From assembly GCF_024438035.1 (NCBI RefSeq), contig NZ_JANFQF010000017.1:60716-124715 (forward strand): a stretch of 64,000 nt of DNA, given 5' to 3'. The stretch is from Rhodococcus tibetensis. Lineage in GTDB: Bacteria; Actinomycetota; Actinomycetes; Mycobacteriales; Mycobacteriaceae. A program made the position numbers and the translations under genes. Under the pieces are notes generated by a model. That model did not search any database and was not told the origin of the DNA. It saw nothing but the letters and a program-made list of their open reading frames with translations. Positions 1 through 8,820 of the stretch are shown here, in pieces (the stretch's first letter is position 1; each line of letters begins with the position of its first letter).

Positions 1-557
1 AGGACCAGCCCGAACGCGGCGGGGGTGATCTTGATGGCGGCGGCCACCCCGATCCCGATACCCCGAAGCCGGCGTGGCAGTACGCCGGCGCAATCGGCGA
101 CCACCAAGGCCATCAGAACGATGTTGATCTGCCCGAAACCGAAATTCGACCGCACCGGTTCGAGCAGCAGTGCAACACCGAGCGCCGCGGCCGCCACCAG
201 TGGTGCCTTGCCGACTCCGAGACGGACGAGGAGCACCCGCAGAATCCACCAGACCAGTGCCGCGTTGAGCACGCTCCACAGCACCTGCAACACGTTCGGC
301 TGCACCCACGCCAGCGGCGCGAACACAATCGCCGCGAAGGGGGCGTAGATGAACCGGAAGCCCGAGGTACTGGGGAAATCTTCCGAGTACAGCGGCAGGC
401 CCTCCGTGAAGGCGACCCCGGCGTCCCGGAAGACCGACAGATCCAGCAGAAACCCGGTGCCCGCCTGCACCAGGTAGGCGGCGGTCACCACCGCCGACAG
501 GACGAGACCGGCACCGAGGAGCACGCCGCCCGATCGAGCGCGCAGGATCTGCAGCAA
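1..557 (-). CDS. GT87-family polyprenyl-phosphate-mannose-dependent mannosyltransferase-like protein, N-terminal part
   Basis: The gene runs off the left edge, so only about the first 185 residues are seen. The translation is strongly hydrophobic with several membrane spans. It carries a periplasmic-loop segment (RDAGVAFTEGLPLY, then FRFIYAPFAA) and the segment FGFGQINIVLMALVVAD followed by AAAIKITPAAFGLV, which are typical of GT87/DUF2029 polyprenyl-phosphomannose-dependent alpha-mannosyltransferases of Actinobacteria. Family members elongate lipomannan, lipoarabinomannan or related envelope glycolipids on the outer face of the membrane. The start is TTG at 557, chosen because GAGGAG lies six bases upstream; no ATG is available. 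It diverges from the MerR gene. The family call is firm, but substrate and acceptor cannot be told from the sequence. Confidence 0.8.
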   Translation of the reverse strand, partial: MLQILRARSGGVLLGAGLVLSAVVTAAYLVQAGTGFLLDLSVFRDAGVAFTEGLPLYSEDFPSTSGFRFIYAPFAAIVFAPLAWVQPNVLQVLWSVLNAALVWWILRVLLVRLGVGKAPLVAAAALGVALLLEPVRSNFGFGQINIVLMALVVADCAGVLPRRLRGIGIGVAAAIKITPAAFGLV

Positions 558-764
558 GAAGTTCTCCTCGTCGACGAAAGGCGTGTGGAAGCGACTAAAC
601 GGACAAATCTACTCGGACGTCACAGTAGAGTTCATGAAGGGCTCAAGCGGCCCGTCCGGTGCGGGCAGGCGGTGTGGACGGACCCGATCGCTAGAGTGGA
701 CCGAACGGGAGTTGGTGTGTCGCATCAACCCACCGGGGCCGGTATGGAACGCGGAGGTGCACGG

Positions 765-1181
765 ATGCAGGTCGACGACGGCTCGCATATGCAGATCGGT
801 GAGGTCGCTCAGCGCACCGAGCTGTCGATCCGCACGGTCCGCCATTACGACGACGTCGGGCTGGTGACTCCGTCGGCGCGCAGCGTGGGCGGTTTCCGGC
901 TCTACACGCAGGCCGACGTCGAGCGGTTGCTGGTGATCCGTCGGATGAAGCCGCTGAACTTCACACTGGCCGAGATGAAGGACCTGCTCGCCGCCCTCGA
1001 CGTTCTCGACGACCCCGAGGCGAGCGACAGCGCCCGCCGCAGCGCCGCAGAGTTTTTGCGTGAATGTCACGCGAAGGCGGAGCAGAGCTGCGCCACCCTG
1101 CGCCGGCATCTGACCTTCGCCGAGGAGCTGACCACCCTGCTCTCCACCCGCGGCGAGGCGATCTCCCACCCCGCGCGCTGA
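765..1181 (+). CDS. MerR-family transcriptional regulator
   Basis: A 138-residue protein whose N-terminal winged helix-turn-helix begins IGEVAQRTELSIRTVRHYDDVGL and continues with the MerR wing GGFRLYTQADVERLL, followed by a helical dimerisation region and a short C-terminus. No cysteine cluster for metal binding is evident, so an organic effector is more likely than a metal. The start at 765 is chosen over the longer upstream frame because GGAGG sits seven bases before this ATG and because MerR domains begin within about ten residues of the start. The gene diverges from the GT87 gene and may control itself or that neighbour; the target is inferred only from position. Confidence 0.85.
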   Translation: MQVDDGSHMQIGEVAQRTELSIRTVRHYDDVGLVTPSARSVGGFRLYTQADVERLLVIRRMKPLNFTLAEMKDLLAALDVLDDPEASDSARRSAAEFLRECHAKAEQSCATLRRHLTFAEELTTLLSTRGEAISHPAR

Positions 1182-1195
1182 TGCGCCCGGGCCGA

Positions 1196-1476
1196 TCACA
1201 GGGGAAAGCAGTGCGTTCGCGGGCGTTCCGCCGGCCCGGTTCCGGGGTGGGTGAACAACACGCGCAGCGACTCGACGATCCCGGCGAGGGACACCCACGT
1301 GTTCGCGTCGGCGAACGCGACGTTGACCTCGGCGCAGCGGCGTACCTGGGCGATCACCGTGACTTCTCGTGGGCGAAGAACCGGAACGTCCCGTCGAACT
1401 GCGGCAGCATCGGCTGGCTCACCAGCTGGTCGTCCTCGTCGGTCGTGGCGAGTAATGCCACAGTAGACGGTGCGAG
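1196..1476 (-). pseudogene. Frameshifted remnant of a pyridoxamine-phosphate-oxidase-like (general stress) protein
   Basis: Two adjacent minus-strand frames read as one split-barrel flavin-binding protein of the general stress protein 26 type. The first frame gives LLATTDEDDQLVSQPML and then FDGTFRFFAHEKSR before a stop near 1354. The second continues without a gap as VIAQVRRCAEVNVAFADANT and then WVSLAG. In intact relatives these blocks are contiguous (S-R-P-M, a FDG-W-FFT strand, a V-N-L-S-F-D strand). The shift is at the TGA overlapping GTGATC. There is no credible start codon in front, and the C-terminal third does not match the family, so the gene looks dead. A sequencing error could explain the single shift but not the missing ends. 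Confidence 0.6.
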
Positions 1477-1479
1477 ACA

Positions 1480-1740
1480 GTGCCACAGCGTATTTCGGTG
1501 GCCCACCGCATGGCCGCCGAGTTCAGCTCACCCCTGGAACTCGGGCACCTGAACTACACCCTCGCCCGCCGCACCCACCCCACCGACATCGCATTCCTCG
1601 ACCAGCAACGGTCCGTCGAGGTCCTCACCCGCACCGACGGAGCCCTCCTGGCACTGTTCTCGGACCAGTGGCGACTGGCCTCGATCGAACGCGAACATCC
1701 ACACCTGCACCTCGACGAACTCGTCTCCGCCGCGAACTGA
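1480..1740 (+). CDS. Hypothetical protein, 86 residues
   Basis: Not recognised. The reading frame encodes an acidic, histidine-containing protein of plausible composition (for example VEVLTRTDGALLALFSDQW), with no membrane segment and no motif known to me. The start is uncertain: ATG at 1480 or 1510. It overlaps the first bases of the decayed flavin-binding gene on the other strand, so it may itself be part of a rearranged stretch. It is kept as a possible gene because composition and codon use look more like a real protein than the shadow frames nearby. Confidence 0.35.
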   Translation: MPQRISVAHRMAAEFSSPLELGHLNYTLARRTHPTDIAFLDQQRSVEVLTRTDGALLALFSDQWRLASIEREHPHLHLDELVSAAN

Positions 1741-2229
1741 TCACCCGAACTCGACTGCCACGCCGCACACGGCCACGCCGCAGAAACCACTACGGCCGAG
1801 ACCTCGGTGCCTCGCGAGCTGGGCCGTCCACACCGATCGACGGGATATAGCGGCGAACCCATAGAATGGGTTCGTGCAGCTCAAGTACGCGACCGCCCGC
1901 AACGGCCCGGATGCTGCGCTGATCGACCCCGCCTCACCGGTGGCGACCACGGCGCCGATCAGGTTTCACGAGCCGTCGATGGTGTTCTTGGAGGAGAACC
2001 TGCGCCCCGGCGGCACCAACGGATACACCACCTCGTGGGGAACGAACGCGCACGGCAAACTCGCCGGCTGCCCACCCTCGACCCACTGACCCGTCCATAC
2101 CTGCGAGTGCGCCGAAAACTGTAGCGAGCGTGCAGCTCACCCCCCCGCCCGTCTCGTGGACCCTGGCCTGTCCTCCTGCGAACCGCATACCTACCGCGGT
2201 TCGTCGCCTGCGCACCCCCGAAGGGGGAC
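1741..2229. other. Region between 1741 and nhaA without a convincing gene
   Basis: One short frame (GTG at 1874 to 2089, 71 residues) is present on the plus strand but has no homology I recognise and ends without a clear domain. No repeat, terminator or RNA structure is obvious. The nhaA promoter is expected in the last 150 bases, but no clear -35/-10 pair is visible. Confidence 0.3.
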
Positions 2230-2253
2230 GTGCGCCAACACCGAAAGTCCGTG

Positions 2254-3549
2254 ATGAACTCACCCTTGTCCCGTCTGCCGTTGCTCTCCCGTGGGTCTTG
2301 GCCGGAAACGCAGCGGATCGCGGAGATCCTCCGTAAAGAAACCGTCGGTGGCGTCTTGCTGCTGATCGCCGCGGCCGCCGCCCTGATCTGGGCCAACACC
2401 CCCTGGTCGGACGCTTACCACTCGCTGCGCGAGGTCACGGTCGGCCCGGCGAGTCTGCACCTGAATCTGACCCTGGGTACCTGGGCCGCGGACGGATTAC
2501 TCGCGATCTTCTTCTTCGTCGTCGGTCTCGAACTCAAACGTGAATTCGTCGCTGGGGACCTGCGCGATCCGCGCCGGGCTGCGCTGCCGGTGATGGCCGC
2601 GATCGGCGGGATGATCGCCCCGGCCCTGATCTACGTCGCGGTCAACACCGGTAGCGGCGGTGGCCTGAACGGATGGGCGATCCCCACCGCCACCGACATC
2701 GCGTTCGCCGTCGCGATCCTCGCGGTGATCGGCTCACACCTGCCGACTGCGCTGCGCACCTTTCTGCTCACCCTCGCCGTCGTCGACGATCTGCTCGCGG
2801 TGACCGTGATCGCGATCTTCTACACCGACGACCTCGACTTCACCTACCTCGGGCTCGCACTGATCCCGTTGGCCGCGTTCGGATTCGCGGCCCAGAAGCG
2901 GATCCGGTCGTTCTGGATTCTGCTGCCCCTGGCGGCAGCGACGTGGTGGCTGGTCCACGAATCCGGGGTGCACGCCACCGTCGCCGGGGTACTGCTCGGG
3001 TTCACCGTTCCCGTCATCCGCAGTGCCGCCGCCGGTGGCCCGGACGCCGGACCGGGACTGGCCGAACATTTCGAACACCGCATCCGGCCGCTGTCCGCGG
3101 GGTTCGCGGTGCCGGTGTTCGCGTTCTTCGCGGCCGGGGTCACCATCGGCGGGCTGGATGGGTTCGTCGACACTCTCGGGGACCGGGTCGCTCTCGGCAT
3201 CGTCGCCGGCCTGGTGGTCGGCAAGGTTCTCGGCATCGTCGGGATGAGCCTGTTGACTGCGAAGTTCACCAGAGCCGAACTCGATACCGACCTGACCTGG
3301 CTCGACGTGATCGGGGTGGCGATGCTCGGCGGTATCGGGTTCACCGTGTCCCTGCTCATCGGGGAACTCGCCTTCGCCGGCGACATGCTTCGCAGCGACC
3401 ACGTCAAAGTCGGAGTCCTCACCGGCACCCTCATCGCAGCCCTGCTCGCAGCGATCGTGCTGCGGATACGGAATCGGGCCTACCGGATCATCGCCGAACG
3501 CGAAACCGCCGACGCGAACCATGACGGCATCCCTGACGTCTACCAATGA
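2254..3549 (+). CDS. nhaA: Na+/H+ antiporter NhaA
   Basis: A polytopic inner-membrane antiporter of about 431 residues that expels sodium in exchange for protons and so handles salt and alkaline stress. The NhaA signature is plain: [13 protein letters not shown] in the second span, ATDIAFA with the aspartate equivalent to E. coli Asp133, and VVDDLLAV with the paired aspartates equivalent to Asp163/Asp164, the ion-binding site. About twelve hydrophobic segments are present, in line with the usual family length. The C-terminus ends in a short acidic tail ([12 protein letters not shown]) that looks like a divalent-cation-binding loop. The start is set at ATG 2254; GTG at 2230 or 2251 is also possible because the ribosome-binding site is poor for all of them. 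The gene stands alone. Confidence 0.93.
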   Translation: MNSPLSRLPLLSRGSWPETQRIAEILRKETVGGVLLLIAAAAALIWANTPWSDAYHSLREVTVGPASLHLNLTLGTWAADGLLAIFFFVVGLELKREFVAGDLRDPRRAALPVMAAIGGMIAPALIYVAVNTGSGGGLNGWAIPTATDIAFAVAILAVIGSHLPTALRTFLLTLAVVDDLLAVTVIAIFYTDDLDFTYLGLALIPLAAFGFAAQKRIRSFWILLPLAAATWWLVHESGVHATVAGVLLGFTVPVIRSAAAGGPDAGPGLAEHFEHRIRPLSAGFAVPVFAFFAAGVTIGGLDGFVDTLGDRVALGIVAGLVVGKVLGIVGMSLLTAKFTRAELDTDLTWLDVIGVAMLGGIGFTVSLLIGELAFAGDMLRSDHVKVGVLTGTLIAALLAAIVLRIRNRAYRIIAERETADANHDGIPDVYQ

Positions 3550-3688
3550 ACGGCCCCGGCCACGGTTGGCGCAAACACTTCATCCTCCACTCCCGGAAGA
3601 AGGACGAGCTGCACTCGATATCTGAGCACGTCGATCGACCGCTCAGAATGCCAGGAACTGGGCGCCGGCGGTAACTGATAATGGCCGT

Positions 3689-4240
3689 ATGCGGTCGCGG
3701 AGAAAGATCCTGGAAGCCACACTCGGGTTGATCAGGAGTGACGGCTTCGACGGGGTCAACATAGCTGCCGCCGCTCAGGCCGCAGGCGTCACGCGACAAA
3801 CCGTGTACTCCATTTTCGGATCACGCGAGGAACTGGTGTCACAGGCGATTGCCGGCCTTGCGGTGGAGGTGGTGGGCGGTATCCGTTCCCGCTTGGACGC
3901 CACTGACACGCCCTTCGAGCTCGTGGTCGAGCTCGTCGTCGCCAGTCGGGCTGCGGTGCACGCAGATCCGGTCCTGGCGGCACTGCTCCACGCTGAGCAG
4001 GGAAACCCGCTTTTCGACGCGGGAATGATGGGTCGCGCCAAACCGGTTGCACGTGAGTTGCTTTCCCCTCTGGTGGAGCGCTACCCCGAGGTGGAGACGT
4101 GCTTGGACGACATCGCCGAGATCCTGGTTCGCCTCGGCCTGTCTGTCATCATGTTCGACGACGAAGCCGTCCACGCCGACGACGACTTGCGCAAGTTCCT
4201 CACCCGCTGGCTCTTGCCGGCGATGCCGTTCAACGCGTGA
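3689..4240 (+). CDS. TetR-family transcriptional regulator
   Basis: A 183-residue repressor-type protein. Its N-terminal helix-turn-helix reads ILEATLGLIRSDGFDGVNI and then AAAQAAGVTRQTVYSIFGSRE, the standard TetR arrangement; the C-terminal two thirds is a helical ligand-binding and dimerisation domain of normal size. The start ATG lies directly after an AT-richer stretch (TAACTGATAATGG) and lacks a Shine-Dalgarno sequence, so the mRNA may be near-leaderless. The cholesterol-oxidase-like gene follows 226 bases downstream in the same direction and is a candidate target; this is inference from position. Confidence 0.85.
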   Translation: MRSRRKILEATLGLIRSDGFDGVNIAAAAQAAGVTRQTVYSIFGSREELVSQAIAGLAVEVVGGIRSRLDATDTPFELVVELVVASRAAVHADPVLAALLHAEQGNPLFDAGMMGRAKPVARELLSPLVERYPEVETCLDDIAEILVRLGLSVIMFDDEAVHADDDLRKFLTRWLLPAMPFNA

Positions 4241-4466
4241 CGCTCCACAACGGTGTTCGCCGCGGGTTCCACCTTCGTGGCGCCGGAGAATCCTATTTCT
4301 TGACACATGTTCCCACGGGTGTCTAGTTTTGACCTCGCCCGAGGTACGTCGCTTCGGGCGCTCCGCCCGGACAGTACGTCCGGTTGGCCGGTTTCCGTCT
4401 GACGTGATCATGTCAACCCGTCTTGTCGTCTCGCCGAGTACGTCTTCACAGATCTGGGGAAAAGCT

Positions 4467-6062
4467 GTGTCTGCACTCAATCGCCGGTCCTTTCTGACGG
4501 GGGCCGCTGCCGCGGGCGTCGCGCTGGCGAGTCCGCGCATTGCCCAGGCCAGTACAGGTCGCGCGGACCGTGGCGCGAGAACATCTGTCACCCGCGAGGA
4601 TCACCGGGCGATCGTCGTCGGTTCCGGTTTCGGGGGTGGTGTCGCGGCCCTTCGACTTGCGGAGGCGGGCGTGCCAGTACTCGTGCTCGAGCGCGGAATG
4701 CGCTGGCCCACAGGGCCCAACGCAGAAACATTCCCGCGGGCGAGCGCTCCGGACAAACGTATGCTCTGGTACCAGTCCAGCCCGCAACTCTTCGGTAAGC
4801 CGGTGGCTGTGGAGCCGTACACCGGTCTCCTCGAGGCAGTGCTCGGTGAGAACATGACCGCGCTGTGCGCAGCGGGCGTCGGCGGTGGGTCCTTGGTATA
4901 TCAAGGGATGACGCTGCAGCCCGACGAGGCCGTCTTCAATTCGCACTTCCCGGAGGCGCTCGACTGGACCACCATGGACCGAGTTCACTATCCGCGGGTC
5001 GCGCGAATGCTGCAACTCGCGGTCGCGCCCGACGAAGTGATAGCAAGTCCGAACTACCGAGCGGCAAGGGTATTCGAGCAGAACGTGAAGCGTGCCGGTC
5101 TCCCCGTGTCGAAGATTCCGATGCCGATCGACTGGAACTACGCGCTCGACGAGGTCCACGGGCGGGTTAAAGCGTCGTACACCAACGGCGACGGCGCCTT
5201 CGGCGTCAACAACGGCGGCAAACACTCGGTCGATGTCACGTACATCGCCGCCGCCGAAGCGACCGGCCGTGTGACCGTGGAAATTTTGCACCAGGTCACC
5301 GACGTCGAGCGGGCCAAGGATGGCCGCTGGACCGTGTACGTCGACCGGATCGACTCCTCCGGCACGGTGCTCGAGAAGAAAATACTCACGACTACGGCCC
5401 TGGTGATGGCCGCCGGCAGCGTGAACACCACCAAGCTGCTGATGCGCGCGGCGGCAAAGGGGCAGATTCCGGACCTCCCCGACGAGTTGGGCGCCGGGTG
5501 GGGCACCAATGCCGACCGCATCTATGTCTGGACAAGTCTCGAAGAGGAATTCGGTGCTCCGCAGGGTGGCCCGGTCATCTACGGCAGCCTGAACTGGGAC
5601 GACCCTTCCTCCGCACACACGGTCATCCAGGCGTCGATTCCACCGCTCTCCTTCGACGCACGCAGCACCATGCTGGTCGGGTACGGCGTCAGTGACGGTC
5701 GTGGCAGGTTCGTATACGACTCGGCCGATGACGACGCCATTTTGCGTTGGCCGAAGGAGGGTGACGCCGTCATTCAGCAGGGTCATATCGATCCGACCGT
5801 GAGGAGAATCGCCGGGCCGGGCAGCATACTCACGGATACCAATTCCGGATTCCCCTCCACCTGGCATCCACTGGGAGGTGCCTGCATGGGTACGGTGTGC
5901 GACCTCGAAGGCCGCGTGCACGGCCAGCGCGGGCTGTACGTGCTCGACGGTGCACTGATGCCCGGGAACACCGCCGCGTGCAACCCGTCGATGACCATCG
6001 CTGCTGTGGCCGAACGCGCGATGGACCGCATAGTCGCCACCGACGTAGGCACGTTGATCTGA
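4467..6062 (+). CDS. Tat-exported cholesterol-oxidase-like GMC flavoenzyme
   Basis: A 531-residue glucose-methanol-choline oxidoreductase most like class I (ChoA-type) cholesterol oxidases, which oxidise the 3-beta-hydroxyl of sterols and normally isomerise the double bond. Seen here: a twin-arginine signal at the N-terminus (NRRSFLTGAAAAGVALA), the FAD loop GSGFGGG at 52-58, VGGGSLVYQGMTLQPD in the FAD/substrate region, GAGWGTNAD, HPLGG with the likely catalytic His467, and NPSMTI with Asn506, matching ChoA His447 and Asn485. At the column of ChoA Glu361, the isomerisation base, this protein has Gln388. The start GTG 4467 has GGGGA six bases upstream; ATG 4410 is in frame, but would bury the Tat signal. 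The exact substrate is unproven. Confidence 0.8.
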   Translation: MSALNRRSFLTGAAAAGVALASPRIAQASTGRADRGARTSVTREDHRAIVVGSGFGGGVAALRLAEAGVPVLVLERGMRWPTGPNAETFPRASAPDKRMLWYQSSPQLFGKPVAVEPYTGLLEAVLGENMTALCAAGVGGGSLVYQGMTLQPDEAVFNSHFPEALDWTTMDRVHYPRVARMLQLAVAPDEVIASPNYRAARVFEQNVKRAGLPVSKIPMPIDWNYALDEVHGRVKASYTNGDGAFGVNNGGKHSVDVTYIAAAEATGRVTVEILHQVTDVERAKDGRWTVYVDRIDSSGTVLEKKILTTTALVMAAGSVNTTKLLMRAAAKGQIPDLPDELGAGWGTNADRIYVWTSLEEEFGAPQGGPVIYGSLNWDDPSSAHTVIQASIPPLSFDARSTMLVGYGVSDGRGRFVYDSADDDAILRWPKEGDAVIQQGHIDPTVRRIAGPGSILTDTNSGFPSTWHPLGGACMGTVCDLEGRVHGQRGLYVLDGALMPGNTAACNPSMTIAAVAERAMDRIVATDVGTLI

Positions 6063-6083
6063 GAGCCGACGGGGTCAGAGGCG

Positions 6084-6938
6084 TTACCGGGCGCTCAGCA
6101 CCGACCCGATTCCCGCAGCGACGACGAGCGCGATCGCGGCCAGCGCCTGCAGTCCCAATACCTGTCCGAGGACGACGACCCCGGCGAGTGTCGCCGCAGC
6201 CGGCTCGAGGGCGATGAGGACAGCGAACACCTTCTTGCTCATCACTTGCAGCGCACGCAGTTCGAGTGTGTACGGGATGACGGAAGACAGCAGGGCCACC
6301 GCCGCGCCCACTGCCAAAATGAGGGGATCGAACAGTGCCGTTCCACCCGAGATCGCGCCCAGAGGAAGCGTGAGCACCGCGGCGACGATGCTTGCACCGG
6401 CCAGGCCGTCGGCGCTCGGAACCGTCGCCGCCAGATGGGACCCGGCGATGATGTAACCCGCCCACGCCGCCCCCGCGGTGAGGGCGAAAGCGACACCGAC
6501 GGCGTCGAGCGCCTCGGCGTCTGCAGTGTCCCGTAATCCGAGGAGAAGGACGCCCGCGAGAGCTGCCAGCACCCACACGCCGTCGCGGATTCGTCGCGAC
6601 AAGACGGCGGCCAGGGTGAGCGGCCCCAGAAACTCGATCGTCACGGTGGTGCCCAGCGGTAGTCGTGCCAGCGCCTCGTAGAACGCCGAGTTCATTACGG
6701 CGAGCGCAATTCCCAAGGCGAGGATGCCCTGTTGTTGCGGCCGCGTCCATCGACGCCATCGCGGGCGAACCAGAAGACCGAGGATGAGTGCCGCGATGGT
6801 GAGTCGCAAGGATACGGCACCGGACGCGCCCACCGTGTCGAACAGGGTGCTCCCGAAGGCGGCTCCGAATTGGACGGACAGCACCGATCCGAGGACCCAC
6901 AGGACAGGTACGAGCCGGCTGGGGGACGTCCCGGTCAC
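6084..6938 (-). CDS. EamA/RhtA-like drug/metabolite exporter
   Basis: A 284-residue integral membrane protein with about ten hydrophobic segments arranged as two EamA repeats, the pattern of the drug/metabolite transporter superfamily. The block MNSAFYEALARLPLGTTVTI and later SSVIPYTLELRALQVMSKKV resemble RhtA, the threonine/homoserine exporter. The likely role is efflux of amino acids or small metabolites. The gene reads toward the cholesterol-oxidase-like gene and ends 21 bases from it. The substrate cannot be deduced. Confidence 0.85.
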   Translation of the reverse strand: MTGTSPSRLVPVLWVLGSVLSVQFGAAFGSTLFDTVGASGAVSLRLTIAALILGLLVRPRWRRWTRPQQQGILALGIALAVMNSAFYEALARLPLGTTVTIEFLGPLTLAAVLSRRIRDGVWVLAALAGVLLLGLRDTADAEALDAVGVAFALTAGAAWAGYIIAGSHLAATVPSADGLAGASIVAAVLTLPLGAISGGTALFDPLILAVGAAVALLSSVIPYTLELRALQVMSKKVFAVLIALEPAAATLAGVVVLGQVLGLQALAAIALVVAAGIGSVLSAR

Positions 6939-6999
6939 AGATGCACGGTCCCCGCAACTACCGCCCGGTGGATGTGAATCCCTGAGCGGTAAGACCGAT

Positions 7000-7800
7000 T
7001 CATTGTCCCGTGAAGTTCGGTGCCCGGCGATCGAGCATCGCCTCGACCGCTTCGTGATGATCTGCGGTGTGGTGGGCGAGCGACTGCATCGCGGCCGAGA
7101 GCTCCAGCAGGCTTTCGAGGCTGTGGTGGCGTCCTTCGCGGAGCAGCTTCTTGGTCATCCGCAGCACCTGGGGCGGGTTGACCGCCACCCGGTCGGCCAA
7201 CGCCCGCGCCGCCGGCAGCAAGTGATCGGGCTCGGTCACCTGGGAGACGAGCCCCCATTCGAGGGCCTTTGCGGCGTCGATCGCGTCGCCGGTGAACGCC
7301 ATCTCGCTGGCGCGCGCCATGCCGATCGCCTGGGGCAGGAACCAGGCGCCTCCGTCGCCCGGGACGAGCCCGACCTTGACGAAACTTTCGGCGAACACGG
7401 CGGCCGTGGACGCGATCCGCATGTCGCACATCAACGAGAGGTCACAGCCTGCGCCGATTGCCGGTCCATTGACGGCGGCGATGGTCGGCACCTCGCAGTG
7501 GTACAGGGCGAGCGGGATCCGCTGGATACCGTGCCGGTAGCCCTGCCGGATTTCGGCGGGGGAGCCGCCGAACATTCCTGCGCGGTCACGCATGTGCTTG
7601 ACGTTCCCGCCGGAGGAGAACGCCGAACCGGAACCGGTGACGATGGCGGCGCGCACACTGGGGTCACGGTTCGCCTCGACCACCGCGGTCTCGAGCGCCT
7701 CGATCATGTCGGGCTCGGAGATCGGGTTGCGGGCCTCGGGACGGTTGAGCGTCCAGGTGACGATATCGCCCTCGCGGGTAGTGAGCACAGCGTCGGTCAT
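7000..7800 (-). CDS. Enoyl-CoA hydratase/isomerase (crotonase) family protein
   Basis: A 266-residue crotonase-fold enzyme. The acyl-CoA oxyanion-hole strands are present as SAFSSGGNVKHM and AAVNGPAIGAGCDLSL, and the family continues with VKVGLVPGDGGAWFLPQAIG and a helical C-terminus. Of the two classic hydratase glutamates, the one in ASEMAFTGD is present, but the position before GLVPGDGG appears not to be acidic, so an isomerase or other crotonase reaction is possible. The start is ATG 7800, with GGAG seven bases upstream, not the longer frame. It follows the SDR gene by 58 bases on the same strand and may be cotranscribed with it. Confidence 0.85.
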   Translation of the reverse strand: MTDAVLTTREGDIVTWTLNRPEARNPISEPDMIEALETAVVEANRDPSVRAAIVTGSGSAFSSGGNVKHMRDRAGMFGGSPAEIRQGYRHGIQRIPLALYHCEVPTIAAVNGPAIGAGCDLSLMCDMRIASTAAVFAESFVKVGLVPGDGGAWFLPQAIGMARASEMAFTGDAIDAAKALEWGLVSQVTEPDHLLPAARALADRVAVNPPQVLRMTKKLLREGRHHSLESLLELSAAMQSLAHHTADHHEAVEAMLDRRAPNFTGQ

Positions 7801-7858
7801 GAACGGCTCCCTCAGGGTGTGTGCGGCTTTCGAAGACGAGCCCAGTGTTTCATTTCGG

Positions 7859-8713
7859 CTAGATGCCGGCCCGCCGCACCAACGTGTCCGTGACGGTCGG
7901 CGCGAAGAAGCCCAGAACCCGGAACAGCTCCCCATATCCTGGGAGCAGCTCCACCGGCCGCGTCCGGACGGCGGTGACGAACCACTCGGCTGCCTGCTCC
8001 GGGGACAACGCCGGCATGGAGTCGTAGTCCGTGGTCGGGGCGATCATCGGCGTCCGCACCAGCGGCAGGTCGAGAGTGGTGACAGAGATGCCGCGATCGC
8101 GAAGTTCGGCGCCGAGACTGCGGCCGAATGCGCCGACCGCCGCCTTCGACGCGTGGTAGGCGGAGAACTTGGGCATCACACCCGCGGGCACACCCCACGT
8201 TGCGACGTTGATGATGTGGCCGTCACCACGCTCGAGCATCGACGGGAGCAACGCGAGAGTCAGGCGCGTCGAGCCGAAGTAATTGATCGCCATGGTGCGC
8301 TCGTAGTCGTGGAAACGATCGAGCGAGTCTTCCACCGTCCGGCGGATCGAGCGTCCGGCATTGTTGACGAGGACGTCGACAGGTCCGATGTCGCCGAGCA
8401 CCCGGGACACCATGGCGTCGATCGAGTCGAGGTCGGTCAGATCGCACGGGACGGCGTGCGCGTCACATCCCGAACGCAGGATGTCGTCGCGGACTGCTTC
8501 GAGGGCCTCGGCTCCGCGGGCAACGAGCACGACCTCCGCGCCGAGATGTGCGAGTCGGCGTGCCGCAGCCTCACCGACACCAGAGGAACCCCCCGTGACG
8601 AGGATGCGCTTCCCGGCCACGCGGTGGCCCGACTTCGGTATAAGGCGTGCGGCGAGTGCCCGAGGGGAGGGAAGGGGGTTCAGTGCCGCCTGGGTGAGTA
8701 ACTGTCGGATCAC
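7859..8713 (-). CDS. Short-chain dehydrogenase/reductase
   Basis: A 284-residue classical SDR oxidoreductase. The cofactor loop TGGSSGVG, the structural NNAG motif, the catalytic tyrosine/lysine in SAYHASKAAVGAFG and a long N-terminal extension (about 30 residues before the Rossmann strand) are all visible. The C-terminal segment resembles membrane-associated or lipid-acting SDRs. It diverges from the 8821 operon across 108 bases that contain the perfect palindrome CCAGGCCTGG at 8796-8805. The crotonase gene lies downstream, so the pair may handle a hydroxyacyl or alcohol substrate linked to the operon on the other side; that link is inference. Confidence 0.87.
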   Translation of the reverse strand: MIRQLLTQAALNPLPSPRALAARLIPKSGHRVAGKRILVTGGSSGVGEAAARRLAHLGAEVVLVARGAEALEAVRDDILRSGCDAHAVPCDLTDLDSIDAMVSRVLGDIGPVDVLVNNAGRSIRRTVEDSLDRFHDYERTMAINYFGSTRLTLALLPSMLERGDGHIINVATWGVPAGVMPKFSAYHASKAAVGAFGRSLGAELRDRGISVTTLDLPLVRTPMIAPTTDYDSMPALSPEQAAEWFVTAVRTRPVELLPGYGELFRVLGFFAPTVTDTLVRRAGI

Positions 8714-8820
8714 GTCCCCAGGGTGGCAGGAGACCCCTCACATTGCATCCGGCGACACGGTGAAGATCAAAACAATCAATCGCGCTTGCTTTTTTCCAGG
8801 CCTGGTGTGATGCTGGTCGC

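Noticed and set aside
4446..5921. Minus-strand open frame of 491 codons
   Set aside because: Antisense to the cholesterol-oxidase-like gene; no family features.
6724..8701. Plus-strand frames of 389 and 369 codons
   Set aside because: They run antisense across the exporter, crotonase and SDR genes and their intergenic gaps, with no domain and no ribosome-binding site.
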